64,000 nucleotides of DNA from Flavobacterium sp. SUN052 (GCF_028867935.1 NZ_JAPQNS010000016.1:1-64000); one strand, 5' to 3'; shown: positions 36,265-45,832, counted from the first letter of the stretch. The notes: generated by a model from the sequence alone, not told the origin. A program made the numbers and translations.

Positions 36265-36708
36265 TTACTTTACAATCACGCCATCAGCCACAAAAGTCAG
36301 GGCTTTTTCGGGCTCGGTGATTTTGGCAATTTCGGCTTTGCTTTTACCCGCATCTTCCGCATAGTGCTTCAGGTCGGCCACAGAAGTGACGGTTTGCTGG
36401 GCTGTACCCTCAAACACGACTTGTTTGCCGGCAATATCTTTGGGGACAAAGAAACCGTAGTCGCGGAAGGTTACGCGCATGGTTTGACCATCGGCAGTTT
36501 TTACTTTCATCCAGCAGCCTTTCACCTTGCAAACCGACTCGACCGTACCCTGAATTTTGGTCGGCATTTCGGCTTTGTCACCCATTTTAGCAACTAGCTC
36601 GGGGGCGGGAACAGCGCCTTCTTCTGAGATTTTTTTGCCGTGAAAGCTCTGCGCGTTGGCAGCCACGGTCAGGCCCAAGATCAGGGCAAAGATGAATGTG
36701 TATTTCAT
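36265..36708 (-). CDS. DUF4920 family protein
   Basis: 147 aa, exported (signal peptide 1-19, ANA-QS). Matches DUF4920: HGKKISEEGAVPAPELVAKM, then VESVCKVKGCWMKVKT with a Cys pair likely to bind metal or form a disulfide, and an OB-fold-like core (VTFRDYGFFVPKDIAGKQVV). The function is unknown. Confidence 0.88.
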   Translation of the reverse strand: MKYTFIFALILGLTVAANAQSFHGKKISEEGAVPAPELVAKMGDKAEMPTKIQGTVESVCKVKGCWMKVKTADGQTMRVTFRDYGFFVPKDIAGKQVVFEGTAQQTVTSVADLKHYAEDAGKSKAEIAKITEPEKALTFVADGVIVK

Positions 36709-36710
36709 TT

Positions 36711-36786
36711 GATTGGGGATTTATGATTTATGATTGGGGATTTATTGCTGTCGCGTGAGCCAGTCCGAAATCCAAAATCCCCAATC
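36711..36786. repeat. Intergenic repeat with direct and inverted GATTGGGGATT copies
   Basis: GATTGGGGATTTAT occurs twice in the same direction (36711-36724 and 36732-36745) and once inverted (AATCCCCAATC, 36776-36786). It lies between the ABC ATPase and DUF4920 genes. The motif can form a hairpin between copies. Confidence 0.7.
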
Positions 36787-36801
36787 CGACATTCAAAGAT
36801 A

Positions 36802-37446
36802 CTATTTTTTCCACTGCATGACATCCAGTACGTTAGGGCAAAAATCGTACTCAGATGGGTCGTTAGAGCCAATTAATAATAGTTGATCGGGATGAAGCGT
36901 CCGTACCTGGTCGTGATACCAGGCCGCGCCCTGCCGGTCGAGGTTGCTGGTCGGTTCGTCGAGAATCACAATCGGTACATCGGAAAAAAAAGCCAGCCCC
37001 AGCTTAACGCGCTGTTTCATGCCCGACGAAAAAAACTTGATTTCTTTGTGCATGGCGTGACCCAGACGCATCCGATCAGCAGCTTCGTTGTTGCTCAGAT
37101 CGGCTTTGAACGGTTTGAACTGCCGGTGAAACGTCAACATCTCGTCCAGTGTCAGTTCCTCAATTAATTCGAGATACGGGGCTGCTATGGCCACCTGCCG
37201 GAACCAGTCTTCGAGGGCAATGGTTTTGCTGTTGCGCGTATACGTTAGCGTACCCTCAGTAATGGGCAAGGCGCCCGATAGCAGTTGGAGTAACGTTGAT
37301 TTTCCACTGCCATTAGGCCCAACAAAAGTGTAACTGCTGGCCATTTCGCCCGGTGAGTTCTGACTCGTCAGGTTCAGGTCGAGGTGCCGGAAAACCCATT
37401 CGCGCCGGTATTTTTTGCCAACATCGCTGGCCGTAAGCTGGATCAT
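36802..37446 (-). CDS. ABC transporter ATP-binding protein
   Basis: 214 aa, single nucleotide-binding domain. Walker A FVGPNGSGKSTLLQLLSG, a signature FFSSGMKQRVKLGLAFFSD, and Walker B PIVILDEPTSNLD are all present. No permease gene is adjacent. The start is the ATG at 37446; a TACCTTTG -7 box sits 5 bases upstream (37451-37458), so the message may be nearly leaderless. It shares the short divergent region with moaA. Confidence 0.9.
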   Translation of the reverse strand: MIQLTASDVGKKYRREWVFRHLDLNLTSQNSPGEMASSYTFVGPNGSGKSTLLQLLSGALPITEGTLTYTRNSKTIALEDWFRQVAIAAPYLELIEELTLDEMLTFHRQFKPFKADLSNNEAADRMRLGHAMHKEIKFFSSGMKQRVKLGLAFFSDVPIVILDEPTSNLDRQGAAWYHDQVRTLHPDQLLLIGSNDPSEYDFCPNVLDVMQWKK

Positions 37447-37486
37447 GACGCAAAGGTAGCGGCCATTCTGTATCTTGCATATTCTC

Positions 37487-38467
37487 ATGCTCTACGACAA
37501 TCACAATCGCCCTATACAGTACGTTCGGCTGGCTGTAACTGACCGCTGTAACCTCCGTTGCTTCTATTGCATGCCGGAGGAGGGGATCAAATACTTGCCC
37601 AAACACCAACTCCTTACCTATGAGGAGATGGAGCGGATATGCCGGATTCTGGCCGATTTGGGCGTGTCGAAGGTGCGGATAACGGGCGGAGAGCCCTTTG
37701 TACGCAATGGGCTGATGGATTTCATGCGGAACCTGAGCCGCATACCGGGCATTACCGAGCTTGCCATGACAACCAACGGTGTGCTTACGGCTCCGCACGT
37801 TGACGAGCTGGTGCAGTTGGGTCTTCGTTCGGTCAACTTAAGCATTGACACCCTCGACCGCCAACGCTTTCACCAAATCACCCGGCGCGATGAGCTTCCT
37901 GCCGTATTGAATACATTGGAGAAATTGCTTCAGGCAAACATCGCCGTGAAAATCAACGCTGTGGTGATGGATGGTCAAAATACCGACGACATCGGCCCGT
38001 TGGCCGAACTCTCACGACAAGCAGGTGTATCGGTTCGGTTTATTGAGGAGATGCCGTTCAATGGCGAGGGGACGCACTACCCGGTGCTGCACTGGACGCA
38101 CAAACGCATTCTGACCGAATTGCAGTCGATGTATCCGGGCCTGCACAAAATTCAGGATGGCCCTTTCTCCACTTCCTACGATTACCAGATTCCGGGTTAT
38201 GCCGGTAACATCGGGATAATCGCTGCCTTTAGCCGGACGTTCTGCGGTACCTGCAACCGCATCCGAATGACCGCCCAGGGTGTTCTGAAAACCTGCCTTT
38301 ACGACAATGGGGTGCTGGATGTTCGGGCTTTGCTCCGCTCAGGAGCAAGTGATAGTGAGGTAACAGCCGCCTTTCTCAAAGCGTTTGCCCACCGCCCAGC
38401 TAACGGTTTTGAGGCCGAACGCGAACGTGGGCCCGTCACCGAATCAATGTCTACAATTGGAGGGTAA
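37487..38467 (+). CDS. moaA: GTP 3',8-cyclase
   Basis: Radical-SAM enzyme of the first step of molybdenum cofactor synthesis (326 aa). The SAM cluster motif is CNLRCFYCMPEEG. The SAM-binding GGEP is in VRITGGEPFVRNGL. The second cluster is bound by FCGTCNRIRMTAQG and a Cys in LKTCLYD. The start is the ATG at 37487 rather than an upstream TTG. No other moa or moe genes are in the window. Confidence 0.95.
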   Translation: MLYDNHNRPIQYVRLAVTDRCNLRCFYCMPEEGIKYLPKHQLLTYEEMERICRILADLGVSKVRITGGEPFVRNGLMDFMRNLSRIPGITELAMTTNGVLTAPHVDELVQLGLRSVNLSIDTLDRQRFHQITRRDELPAVLNTLEKLLQANIAVKINAVVMDGQNTDDIGPLAELSRQAGVSVRFIEEMPFNGEGTHYPVLHWTHKRILTELQSMYPGLHKIQDGPFSTSYDYQIPGYAGNIGIIAAFSRTFCGTCNRIRMTAQGVLKTCLYDNGVLDVRALLRSGASDSEVTAAFLKAFAHRPANGFEAERERGPVTESMSTIGG

Positions 38468-38479
38468 ACAAAAGAAAGG

Positions 38480-39100
38480 TTAAGCGTAAGGCGAGCCTTT
38501 TTTAGTCAGATACTGACCAATGTTGATGATAATGCCGTTCACAATCTCAACATCTTTGTTCCAGTCTCTTATCAGCCAATCTTCATCCTGTGAAGTGGCT
38601 ACCGTTACTTTTTTGGTCTCTGTCGTAATCCAGATTACTTTCTCTACACCAAAGCTGAGCAGCTTCTGGGTTTTCAGAAATATATAGCTTTCAGCAGTGA
38701 TATCGGTAGGGTCGGCTGTGATGTCCACTTCAATCACAATTTTAGGCGGCACATCGGCGTAGTTCTGGTTGATAGCTGTAATAGGCAGCGTAGCACTATC
38801 AAAAATTAAGACATCCCCGGCCAGATTGTTACGCCTGTCGAGATGGAGTCCAGCTTCACTTGTTAGCAGTGTGTACAAGCTTTCATCAAGTTGTTTGGCG
38901 ATCAAAACAACAAGGTAAGTGACAATGAAGGACTGCAATGTACTCGATCCCATAATTTCTGAAAACGTTTTTTCTCCTGACAGAACATCACGATAGCCTT
39001 TATAGTATATAGGTTTTCCATCGATGAGTTCGTAAACCAGGTAATCAGGCACTTTCAGCCGGGGCTTTCTGCTTTGTATACTGCTCTTAGTCGCCACCAT
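38480..39100 (-). CDS. Uma2-family protein (restriction-endonuclease-like fold)
   Basis: 206 aa. Resembles the DUF820/Uma2 family: VYELIDGKPIYYKG at the start, AGDVLIFDS with the first Asp, PPKIVIEVD with the Glu, and TQKLLSFGVEKVIWI with the Lys. These PD-(D/E)xK-like proteins are numerous in cyanobacteria and Bacteroidota; few have a proven role. It is convergent with moaA. Confidence 0.82.
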   Translation of the reverse strand: MVATKSSIQSRKPRLKVPDYLVYELIDGKPIYYKGYRDVLSGEKTFSEIMGSSTLQSFIVTYLVVLIAKQLDESLYTLLTSEAGLHLDRRNNLAGDVLIFDSATLPITAINQNYADVPPKIVIEVDITADPTDITAESYIFLKTQKLLSFGVEKVIWITTETKKVTVATSQDEDWLIRDWNKDVEIVNGIIINIGQYLTKKGSPYA

Positions 39101-39148
39101 ATTAGTATCGTTTGCTGTTAGTCAAATGTAGTGAACGGACACGACCGC

Positions 39149-39679
39149 TTATTCACTTAACACGAAAATATCCTTCGTGTTCCGGCCGAGCCCGTCGTAA
39201 TCCAGACCGTAGCCAACCACAAACTTGTTCTCAATTTCAAAGCCCACATAGTCTAATTCAAGCGGGCGCTGAAGGGCTTCCGGTTTGTAGAGCAGCGTGG
39301 CTAACGCCAGCGAAGCGGGTTTTGATTCGCGGAGCTGATCGCAGATATCGCCCAGCGTGAGACCGGTATCGACAATGTCTTCAACCACAATTACATCGCG
39401 GTCAGTCACTGGTTCAGTAAGACCTAAAATCTGCTTTATGTGGCCTGTAGAAGCTGTTTTTTGGTACGACGATACCCGCAGAAACGTGATCTCGCAGGGA
39501 ATGGTCAGCTGCTTAAACAAATCGGCCGCAAACAGCACCGCTCCGTTCAACACCACCACCATCAGCGGTTTTTTGTCGCGATACTCTTCACTTATTTGCG
39601 CGGCCAGTTGGGCAATGCGTTGCTGAATGTCGTGAGCCGCAATAAAGGGCACAAAGGTTTTATCGTGGATTGTCAACAT
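39149..39679 (-). CDS. hpt: Hypoxanthine phosphoribosyltransferase
   Basis: Purine salvage: hypoxanthine (or guanine) plus PRPP gives IMP (or GMP). About 176 aa. The PRPP loop reads VVVEDIVDTGLTLG. The N-terminal VVLNGAVLFAADLFKQL and the C-terminal LDYVGFEIENKFVVGYGLDY motifs are diagnostic. The start is the ATG at 39679. Confidence 0.93.
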   Translation of the reverse strand: MLTIHDKTFVPFIAAHDIQQRIAQLAAQISEEYRDKKPLMVVVLNGAVLFAADLFKQLTIPCEITFLRVSSYQKTASTGHIKQILGLTEPVTDRDVIVVEDIVDTGLTLGDICDQLRESKPASLALATLLYKPEALQRPLELDYVGFEIENKFVVGYGLDYDGLGRNTKDIFVLSE

Positions 39680-39687
39680 TTGAAAAT

Positions 39688-39782
39688 GGTCATTAGTCAT
39701 TGGGCGTCAGGAAACCAGCCCTGGCATACCAATCACTCAGTGGCAAAGTTACCCAATCAAGAAGCACTAATGACTAATGACC
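39688..39782. repeat. Inverted repeat GGTCATTAGTCATT
   Basis: A perfect 14-bp pair (39688-39701 and 39769-39782) lies between the 3' end of the flavoprotein gene and the start of hpt. The spacer is 67 bases. Confidence 0.75.
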
Positions 39783-39791
39783 AACGACAAA

Positions 39792-41141
39792 TTACCCAAT
39801 TGCTGACTCAATAAACGCATTACGGAACTTGCCGTTGGGATCATATTGAGTCATTAAGGCTTTGAACTCGCTTAATTTCTGGATTCGCGATTGCAGAGTA
39901 GCCGGAGCCATCGTGAACAACTTGCCCCAGTGCGGCCGGGCGTTGAAGGGCGATAGCTTTTCTTCGATTTGTGGCAGCAATTTCTGAACGGCCTCCCATT
40001 CTGGTTTCCACGTAAAGTGAATGGCTACACAAGTTTGGTTGTACTGCGGACTCATCCAGAGCGTATCGGCGGCAATCGTCCTGATTTCGGAGATAAACAG
40101 ATGGGGCGTAATCTTATCTTTCAGCGTCGCCACGGCCATCATGGCTTCGTAGGCATGTTCGATGGGTAAGAAAAACTCCGACTGTAATTCCTTTCCACTG
40201 CTGGGAGTGAATCCCATTTTGAAGTGTGGTAACCGCTCATACCATGGCCCCGGAACCCCCATTTGTTCGGTGCAGTTTTCGGCCGAATGATCGTCGAGAG
40301 GGTGCATGTTCTGAGTAGCCAGTTTAGCTCCGTAAAATTCGGGGGATAGTTTTACGTGTGTGGTGCTGTTGCCTTCGGTCTTGCTTTTGATCCAAACCTG
40401 ATTAACCCGTTCCTGTTGCCAGTCGGTGAACAGACTGACGCTGTAGCCGCTGCTCATAATGGTTTCGAAGTTCTTCTCTAAGGCCGACACGGGTAGATTC
40501 CGGTACACGGCCTGCTGCACCAGAAACGTGGGCTGCAACGCTAAAGTAACCTTTGTTACAACGCCTAACGCACCCAGGCCAACCACCGCTCCATCGAAGC
40601 TATCACCATTCTCTTTTCGGGTGAGAGTTTTGAGGTTGCCAGCCGCATCCACGAATTCCAGGCCAACAACGGCCGTAGCCAGATTGCCGTTTTTGATGCC
40701 CGATCCGTGAGTGGCCGTTGCACAGGCTCCTGCCACCGAAATATGGGGCAGCGAGGCCAGGTTGTGCAGCGCATAGCCACTTTTGTGAAGCATTTCGCAG
40801 AAGTCGCCGTAGCGTCGGCTTCCCTCCACCGTAATTGTGTTGGCCGTTTTGTCTAATTGCGTCACTTTCTCCACGTCCTTGAGCGATAGCTGCTGAACAG
40901 TGCTGTCGGCGATGGTATTAAACGAATGGCGGCTACCCAAAGCCCGGATTTTATCGGCTTTTCGAACAATCTCCTGAATTTCTTCAAGCGTTTTGGGATA
41001 GCTCACGTTGCCAGTGCTATAGGTGAGGTTTCCGGCCCAGTTGGTTAATGGTTTTTGGTCTTCGCGACAAGAGAGCATAGGCGAGAACAGACTTCCGGCT
41101 AATAAGGCCGATGATGTCTTTAGGAACGTACGTTTGTTCAT
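39792..41141 (-). CDS. Exported FAD-dependent aldonolactone/alditol oxidase-like protein
   Basis: 449 aa. The N-terminus has both a Tat-like KRTFLK and a lipobox (PMLSC), so it is a probable lipoprotein. FAD-binding PP-loop domain: IRALGSRHSFN (His likely binds FAD covalently), VAGACATATHGSG. The C-terminal domain carries HWGK (PHWGKLF), the signature of the aldonolactone oxidoreductase family. Related enzymes oxidise sugar lactones or alditols with oxygen. The substrate is not known. Confidence 0.87.
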   Translation of the reverse strand: MNKRTFLKTSSALLAGSLFSPMLSCREDQKPLTNWAGNLTYSTGNVSYPKTLEEIQEIVRKADKIRALGSRHSFNTIADSTVQQLSLKDVEKVTQLDKTANTITVEGSRRYGDFCEMLHKSGYALHNLASLPHISVAGACATATHGSGIKNGNLATAVVGLEFVDAAGNLKTLTRKENGDSFDGAVVGLGALGVVTKVTLALQPTFLVQQAVYRNLPVSALEKNFETIMSSGYSVSLFTDWQQERVNQVWIKSKTEGNSTTHVKLSPEFYGAKLATQNMHPLDDHSAENCTEQMGVPGPWYERLPHFKMGFTPSSGKELQSEFFLPIEHAYEAMMAVATLKDKITPHLFISEIRTIAADTLWMSPQYNQTCVAIHFTWKPEWEAVQKLLPQIEEKLSPFNARPHWGKLFTMAPATLQSRIQKLSEFKALMTQYDPNGKFRNAFIESAIG

Positions 41142-41332
41142 GGAGGTTTAGGCAAGACGGTATAATTCAGAAAAGATTCGAACAGAACGGTCATACCGTT
41201 AAGTAATCGGGGATTCCATTAATTGTCTCTTAAAAAAGCTTGAAAAGGGCAATTGAGCCAAAAAATACCCCTGAAGCAAACGGACTTGATGGCTTATGCG
41301 TTGATAGAGTACGAATTAATAACAAATCGAAA

Positions 41333-42553
41333 GTGAACAAAAAAATCGGTTGGCTGACGGTCGTAATCCTGTGCATCGGGACGTTCGCGAAGGCGCAACT
41401 CTACGACCCCTCGGCGTTTGATAAAGTATACGATGGTTTGTTGAAGCACCCCGGTGTCCAATTGGAGTCGGCGGAGGCTATCAATCAGTTATACAATTAC
41501 AAGTTCTACGAGGCCGACAAGGAGTTTCGGTGGTTGCGGGTGCGTTACCCTAAACACCCGATGCCGTATTTCCTGATGGGCCTGGCCGAGTGGTGGAAAA
41601 TTGTGCCCGACGTTGATGTAACGGATTATGACGACCGCTGCCTGGCGCTGATGGATACAACCATTCTTCTGGCCGAGAAACTCTACGATAACAGCGACAA
41701 CAAAGTGGAGCCGTCGTTTTTTCTGGCTGCAGCCTACGCCTTCAAAGGGAGGCTCTATGCCGAGCGGAAAAAGTGGACGAAGGCTACTTTCGCCAGTAAA
41801 AACGCGCTGAAATACTTTGAGAAGTGTAAAGGGAATGGCGAGATCAACCCCGAATTGCTTTTCGGCGATGGCTTGTATAATTACTACGCCCAATGGGTTC
41901 CGCAAAACTACCCCTTGCTGAAACCCATTCTGATGTTATTTCCGAAGGGTAATAAAGAAACCGGTATTAAGCAGTTGGAGAAAAACGCGAACAATGCGTT
42001 TTACACCCGCACGGAAGCCCGGTACTTTCTGCTCCAGATTTACAGCATGGAGAACCAGTACGAAAAAGCCTACGATCTGGCCAAGTACATGCATCAACAG
42101 TATCCTGATAACCCGTTTTTTGAGCGGTATTATGCTCGGTCGGCGTTTGTGAGGGGTTATTTGAATGAGGCTGAGAATGTGTCAAAAGCAATTCTGGAAA
42201 AAATTAACCAAGCCAAAGCGGGTTACGAGCCCGTGAGTGGGCGGACGGCTGCCTACATTATGGCTTATGTAAACCAGAACTTTCATCATAACCTGCCCGT
42301 TGCGAAGGAGTATTATCAGAAATCAATTGATTTTGCCCGGCAAACCAAAGCGACCAACGCCGGGTATTACTGGGCTTCGTTGCTGAACCTCGGTAAGATT
42401 GCCGATACTGAGAAAAACTACGACCTCGCCCGCGATTACTACAACCAGGTTGTCGATGCAGCCGATCATAAATCAGCTCAGTATAAAGAGGCTGAAAAAG
42501 CAATTAAAGACAGCAAAAAATCCCGCCGTGAAGAACGAAGAAAACGGGGATAA
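41333..42553 (+). CDS. Exported TPR-repeat protein
   Basis: About 406 aa. A signal peptide follows a GTG at 41333 (NKKIGWLTVVILCIGTFAKA); the earlier TTG at 41240 would bury it. Tetratricopeptide-like helices fill the rest (YNYKFYEADKEFRWLRVRYP, YYWASLLNLGKIADTEKNYD). The C-terminal tail is very basic. It likely acts as a protein-binding scaffold in the periplasm. Confidence 0.82.
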   Translation: MNKKIGWLTVVILCIGTFAKAQLYDPSAFDKVYDGLLKHPGVQLESAEAINQLYNYKFYEADKEFRWLRVRYPKHPMPYFLMGLAEWWKIVPDVDVTDYDDRCLALMDTTILLAEKLYDNSDNKVEPSFFLAAAYAFKGRLYAERKKWTKATFASKNALKYFEKCKGNGEINPELLFGDGLYNYYAQWVPQNYPLLKPILMLFPKGNKETGIKQLEKNANNAFYTRTEARYFLLQIYSMENQYEKAYDLAKYMHQQYPDNPFFERYYARSAFVRGYLNEAENVSKAILEKINQAKAGYEPVSGRTAAYIMAYVNQNFHHNLPVAKEYYQKSIDFARQTKATNAGYYWASLLNLGKIADTEKNYDLARDYYNQVVDAADHKSAQYKEAEKAIKDSKKSRREERRKRG

Positions 42554-42561
42554 GAAGATAT

Positions 42562-42623
42562 TGGACGTTAGATCTTGGATTCAGGACTCAGAAACTGCAC
42601 GGCGATTTTTCATCTAACATCCA
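42562..42623. repeat. Imperfect inverted repeat TGGACGTTAGAT
   Basis: TGGACGTTAGAT (42562-42573) and ATCTAACATCCA (42612-42623) pair with one mismatch. They lie between the TPR and site-2 protease genes. A further GGATT copy extends the similarity on each side. Confidence 0.6.
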
Positions 42624-42651
42624 GTGTCCAAAATCCAGTATCAATTTTTTT

Positions 42652-43815
42652 ATGCGCAAATACTTGATCCACGGCGGTCTGTTTATCATTACCCTTGTTA
42701 CTACCACCTTAGCGGGAGCCGAGTGGATGTTTGGCCGCTCATTTGTTCCAACAGAATGGCTCACTGATGATCCTGAAGCAATCAAAAAGCTAATACCAAT
42801 GGGATGGCATGAGTTCTGGGCTGGCCTGAATTATTCGTTACCGTTTCTGGCTATTCTGACGGTTCATGAATTTGGGCATTATTTTACGGCCAAGCGAAAC
42901 AACGTGCGCGTAACCTTACCCTATTATATTCCGCTCTGGTTGGGGGGAAGTGGCATCGGAACACTGGGCGCTTTTATCCGTATTCAGGACTACATCAACA
43001 GCCGCCGGAAATACTTCGACATTGGTATTGCCGGTCCGTTGGCGGGGTTTGTACTAGCGCTGATTGTACTTTGGTACGGATTTACGCACTTGCCCGCCCC
43101 GGAGTTCATCTTCTCTATTCATCCCGAATACCAGAAATACGGCCTCGATTATGGCAAATACGTGTATAAAGACCTACCCGAAGGTGGCGCCATTGCGCTA
43201 GGCGATAATTTGCTGTTCTGGTTTTTCAAGACCTACGTTGCTGATGCATCGCGTTTGCCCCATGCCTACGAGATGATTCACTATCCGTATCTGCTGGCGG
43301 GGTATCTGGCGCTGTTCTTCACCTCGCTCAACCTGATTCCAATTGGTCAGCTCGACGGTGGGCACGTTTTATATGCTCTAATCGGGCGCGACCGTTTCCG
43401 TTGGGTAGCGCCGGTGCTTTTTGTTGGGTTTGCGTTTTATGCAGGGCTCGGATGGTTTACGGTTCAGGAATTCCACTCGATAAGTGATGAGGATTTTCTG
43501 ACGAAAATGCTTAACCTGGCCTTGTACGCGTTCTTTCTGTCGATATGTTTCTCCCGCATTTTCGAAGATAAAACAACGCCCTGGTTGCTGGCCCTCTCGG
43601 TAGTTCTAGTGCAACTAGGTCTGTCGTGGCTACTGCCCGATTTGAAGGGCTACCCCGGCTTTTTTGCTTTTGTTTTTATTCTGGGCCGTTTCCTGGGCGT
43701 TTATCACCCCGAGACCGAGCTACAGGAGCCTTTGGGTACTGGACGGACGGTGCTGGGCTGGCTGGCGCTGGTGATCTTTGTTGTAAGCTTCAGTCCTCAT
43801 CCGTTTATTTTCTGA
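42652..43815 (+). CDS. Site-2 protease (M50) family membrane protein
   Basis: 387 aa, about seven membrane helices. The zinc site has HEFGH (about residue 71) in a helix and a later LIPIGQLDGGHVLYA motif, both typical of intramembrane metalloproteases. It may release membrane-bound regulators or trim signal peptides; no substrate is visible. Start at the ATG 42652, 6 bases after the repeat region. Confidence 0.92.
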   Translation: MRKYLIHGGLFIITLVTTTLAGAEWMFGRSFVPTEWLTDDPEAIKKLIPMGWHEFWAGLNYSLPFLAILTVHEFGHYFTAKRNNVRVTLPYYIPLWLGGSGIGTLGAFIRIQDYINSRRKYFDIGIAGPLAGFVLALIVLWYGFTHLPAPEFIFSIHPEYQKYGLDYGKYVYKDLPEGGAIALGDNLLFWFFKTYVADASRLPHAYEMIHYPYLLAGYLALFFTSLNLIPIGQLDGGHVLYALIGRDRFRWVAPVLFVGFAFYAGLGWFTVQEFHSISDEDFLTKMLNLALYAFFLSICFSRIFEDKTTPWLLALSVVLVQLGLSWLLPDLKGYPGFFAFVFILGRFLGVYHPETELQEPLGTGRTVLGWLALVIFVVSFSPHPFIF

Positions 43816-43893
43816 AAATTTCAGTTGGCGTTCCAACCGTTTTGTTCTGGCTGGGGTCTTTGTAATGAAGAACAAAACAACAACGAACCGTAT

Positions 43894-43964
43894 CCTCGGC
43901 CTGCATCCTCACAGGACGTTGTTTGTTAGGTAGTTAAAGCGACCTGTGAGGACACCGGCCGAGG
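43894..43964. repeat. Inverted repeat CCTCGGCC...TCCTCACAGG
   Basis: Two 22-bp arms (43894-43915 and 43943-43964) are reverse complements with three mismatches near the middle. It immediately precedes a lipoprotein gene and might affect its translation or be a dispersed repeat. Confidence 0.75.
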
Positions 43965-43984
43965 AGCCAAAAACAATAACGAAA

Positions 43985-44377
43985 ATGAAATTTCTTGCAT
44001 TCATCGGTCTTATCGCACTGACAATGAGTTGTAAAGACCAGTCTGTGGATGGTCAATATACCATCGCAGCAGGACAGTCGGTCGAGGTGTCTTCGGCTGG
44101 AAAAGCGACACTAACCGCTAGTTCAATTCAAAATAACCTTTGCCCTACGGGTGTGCAATGCATTCGGGCGGGAGAGATTTTGGGTGATTTTCTGGCTACG
44201 CAGGATGGCAACACAGTAGCTGTTAGTCTGTGCAATGGCCCCGATTGTGCCAATTTGCACAAGGGCGTTCCTGCCAAAACAACCGTCGCTGTTGGCGGCC
44301 GCACCTGGACTATTGAACTGGTCAGCGTTCTGGAAAGCACTCCTCAAAAGGCCGTGGTAAACGTGGTGGTGCAGTAG
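43985..44377 (+). CDS. Small lipoprotein with Cys pairs
   Basis: 130 aa. Lipoprotein signal: lipobox LTMSC, so Cys16 is lipidated. Two Cys pairs (NNLCPTGVQC and SLCNGPDC) may bind metal or form disulfides. The rest is beta-rich. The start is the ATG at 43985, after an upstream inverted repeat. No recognised family. Confidence 0.78.
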   Translation: MKFLAFIGLIALTMSCKDQSVDGQYTIAAGQSVEVSSAGKATLTASSIQNNLCPTGVQCIRAGEILGDFLATQDGNTVAVSLCNGPDCANLHKGVPAKTTVAVGGRTWTIELVSVLESTPQKAVVNVVVQ

Positions 44378-44473
44378 GCTTATCATAGTGCACGCGTTAG
44401 AATCTGACCTGGTTTAGAATAGGGTATATTTGTGTGTAATTTTCACCTACCCCTACTCTATACGCTTCATTGT

Positions 44474-45832
44474 ATGCACTTTTTGTTAAAAATCGTACTT
44501 CTTTGGATCGCCTTGTCGTCATATACCTTCGCTCAAAACCAACCTATGCATGGAGAGGCTGGGGCCGATGCACAGCCGGAGCATTCGTGTCTGACGCCCG
44601 AGCAACACGACGAGATGAAAGCGCTGCTCCTGCCTAAAATTGCCTTGTTGCGCCAAACACAGAAACTGGATCAGAATCACCCCTTGTTTATTTTCCCCCT
44701 GCAAAAGGCTAAGCCGAGCCCGGCCCTAACTCCCTGGTACTTCATCAACTTTGTAGAACACAGTCCCACCGTTGGTCCCAACGATGTTAATCAGTACAGT
44801 GCGTACAACAGAGATTATAATTGCGGCACTCGTACATACAATCGCAGCAATGGCTCCAAACATACGGGCACCGATATTGGACTCTATCCCTTCGCCTGGC
44901 AGATGATGGATAACGAGGAAGTGAAGGTGGTGGCGGCTGCTCCCGGAATAATCTTTGCCAGAAGGGAAGGGAACCCAGACCAAAACTGTGGCAACTTCAC
45001 CACGGGTGGCGATTGGAATGGAGTTTATCTCTACCATGCTGATGGCTCAACTACCTGGTATGGCCACCTCAAAATGGGTTCGGTAACAACCAAGCCGATT
45101 GGATCGACCGTGGCAGCTGGTGAGTTATTAGGTTATGTGGGTAGTTCTGGCGGGTCCTCGACTCCTCATCTTCACTTCGAGGTTTATGACGCCAATAACA
45201 ACCTGATTGACCCCTTTCAGGGCAGTTGCAACAGTTTAAACGCCGATAGCTGGTGGCAGCAACAACCCAGTTATGCTCCCAAAGTGCTCAGTCGCATTAG
45301 TGTCCACCGGCAAACGCCCGCGTTGTTCACTTGCCCATCATCGACTAATCAACCCTACGAAGTCAACTATGCACAGCCAGGACAGGCGCTTTATTTTTAT
45401 GCCTGGGGGCTTAACACAAGCCCCGGTGAAACGATTCGATTCGACCTCCTGCGGCCCGACGGAACAACACAAGCTGCTAGCATATTTACGATCAATACTA
45501 AATACGATCTCTTTTATTATTACATCTATACAAGTCTGCCTGTTAATTCGCCCTCTGGTATATGGCAAATCCAGGTAACCTATGCAGGAGTTGCATACCG
45601 TCAGCCGTTCACCGTACTGCCATACCCGGTCTGCGAGAGTTACAATTCGGGTGACTGGAACCAGGCTGCCCGGTGGAGCTGTGGTCAAGTCCCCACATCA
45701 ACAAGTTTTGTCCAGATCAATGCGGGCCACGCCGTGAGCATTGGTGCGGGGCAAGGTGGGTTGGCAAACGGCCTTCGCAATTATGGTCGGCTGATTGTTG
45801 GCCAAGGCGGGCGCATTCAGCTGAGCCCCTGA
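44474..45832 (+). CDS. Secreted M23-family metallopeptidase
   Basis: 452 aa with a signal peptide (1-20, YTFA-QN). The lysostaphin-type zinc peptidase domain has KHTGTDIG (HxxxD) and TPHLHFEVYD (HxH), so it likely cuts peptidoglycan cross-bridges or other peptides. A beta domain follows and then a C-terminal module (GDWNQAARWSCGQVPTST, then INAGHAVSI) that resembles the end of the phosphatase at 20255. The start is the ATG at 44474. Confidence 0.9.
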   Translation: MHFLLKIVLLWIALSSYTFAQNQPMHGEAGADAQPEHSCLTPEQHDEMKALLLPKIALLRQTQKLDQNHPLFIFPLQKAKPSPALTPWYFINFVEHSPTVGPNDVNQYSAYNRDYNCGTRTYNRSNGSKHTGTDIGLYPFAWQMMDNEEVKVVAAAPGIIFARREGNPDQNCGNFTTGGDWNGVYLYHADGSTTWYGHLKMGSVTTKPIGSTVAAGELLGYVGSSGGSSTPHLHFEVYDANNNLIDPFQGSCNSLNADSWWQQQPSYAPKVLSRISVHRQTPALFTCPSSTNQPYEVNYAQPGQALYFYAWGLNTSPGETIRFDLLRPDGTTQAASIFTINTKYDLFYYYIYTSLPVNSPSGIWQIQVTYAGVAYRQPFTVLPYPVCESYNSGDWNQAARWSCGQVPTSTSFVQINAGHAVSIGAGQGGLANGLRNYGRLIVGQGGRIQLSP

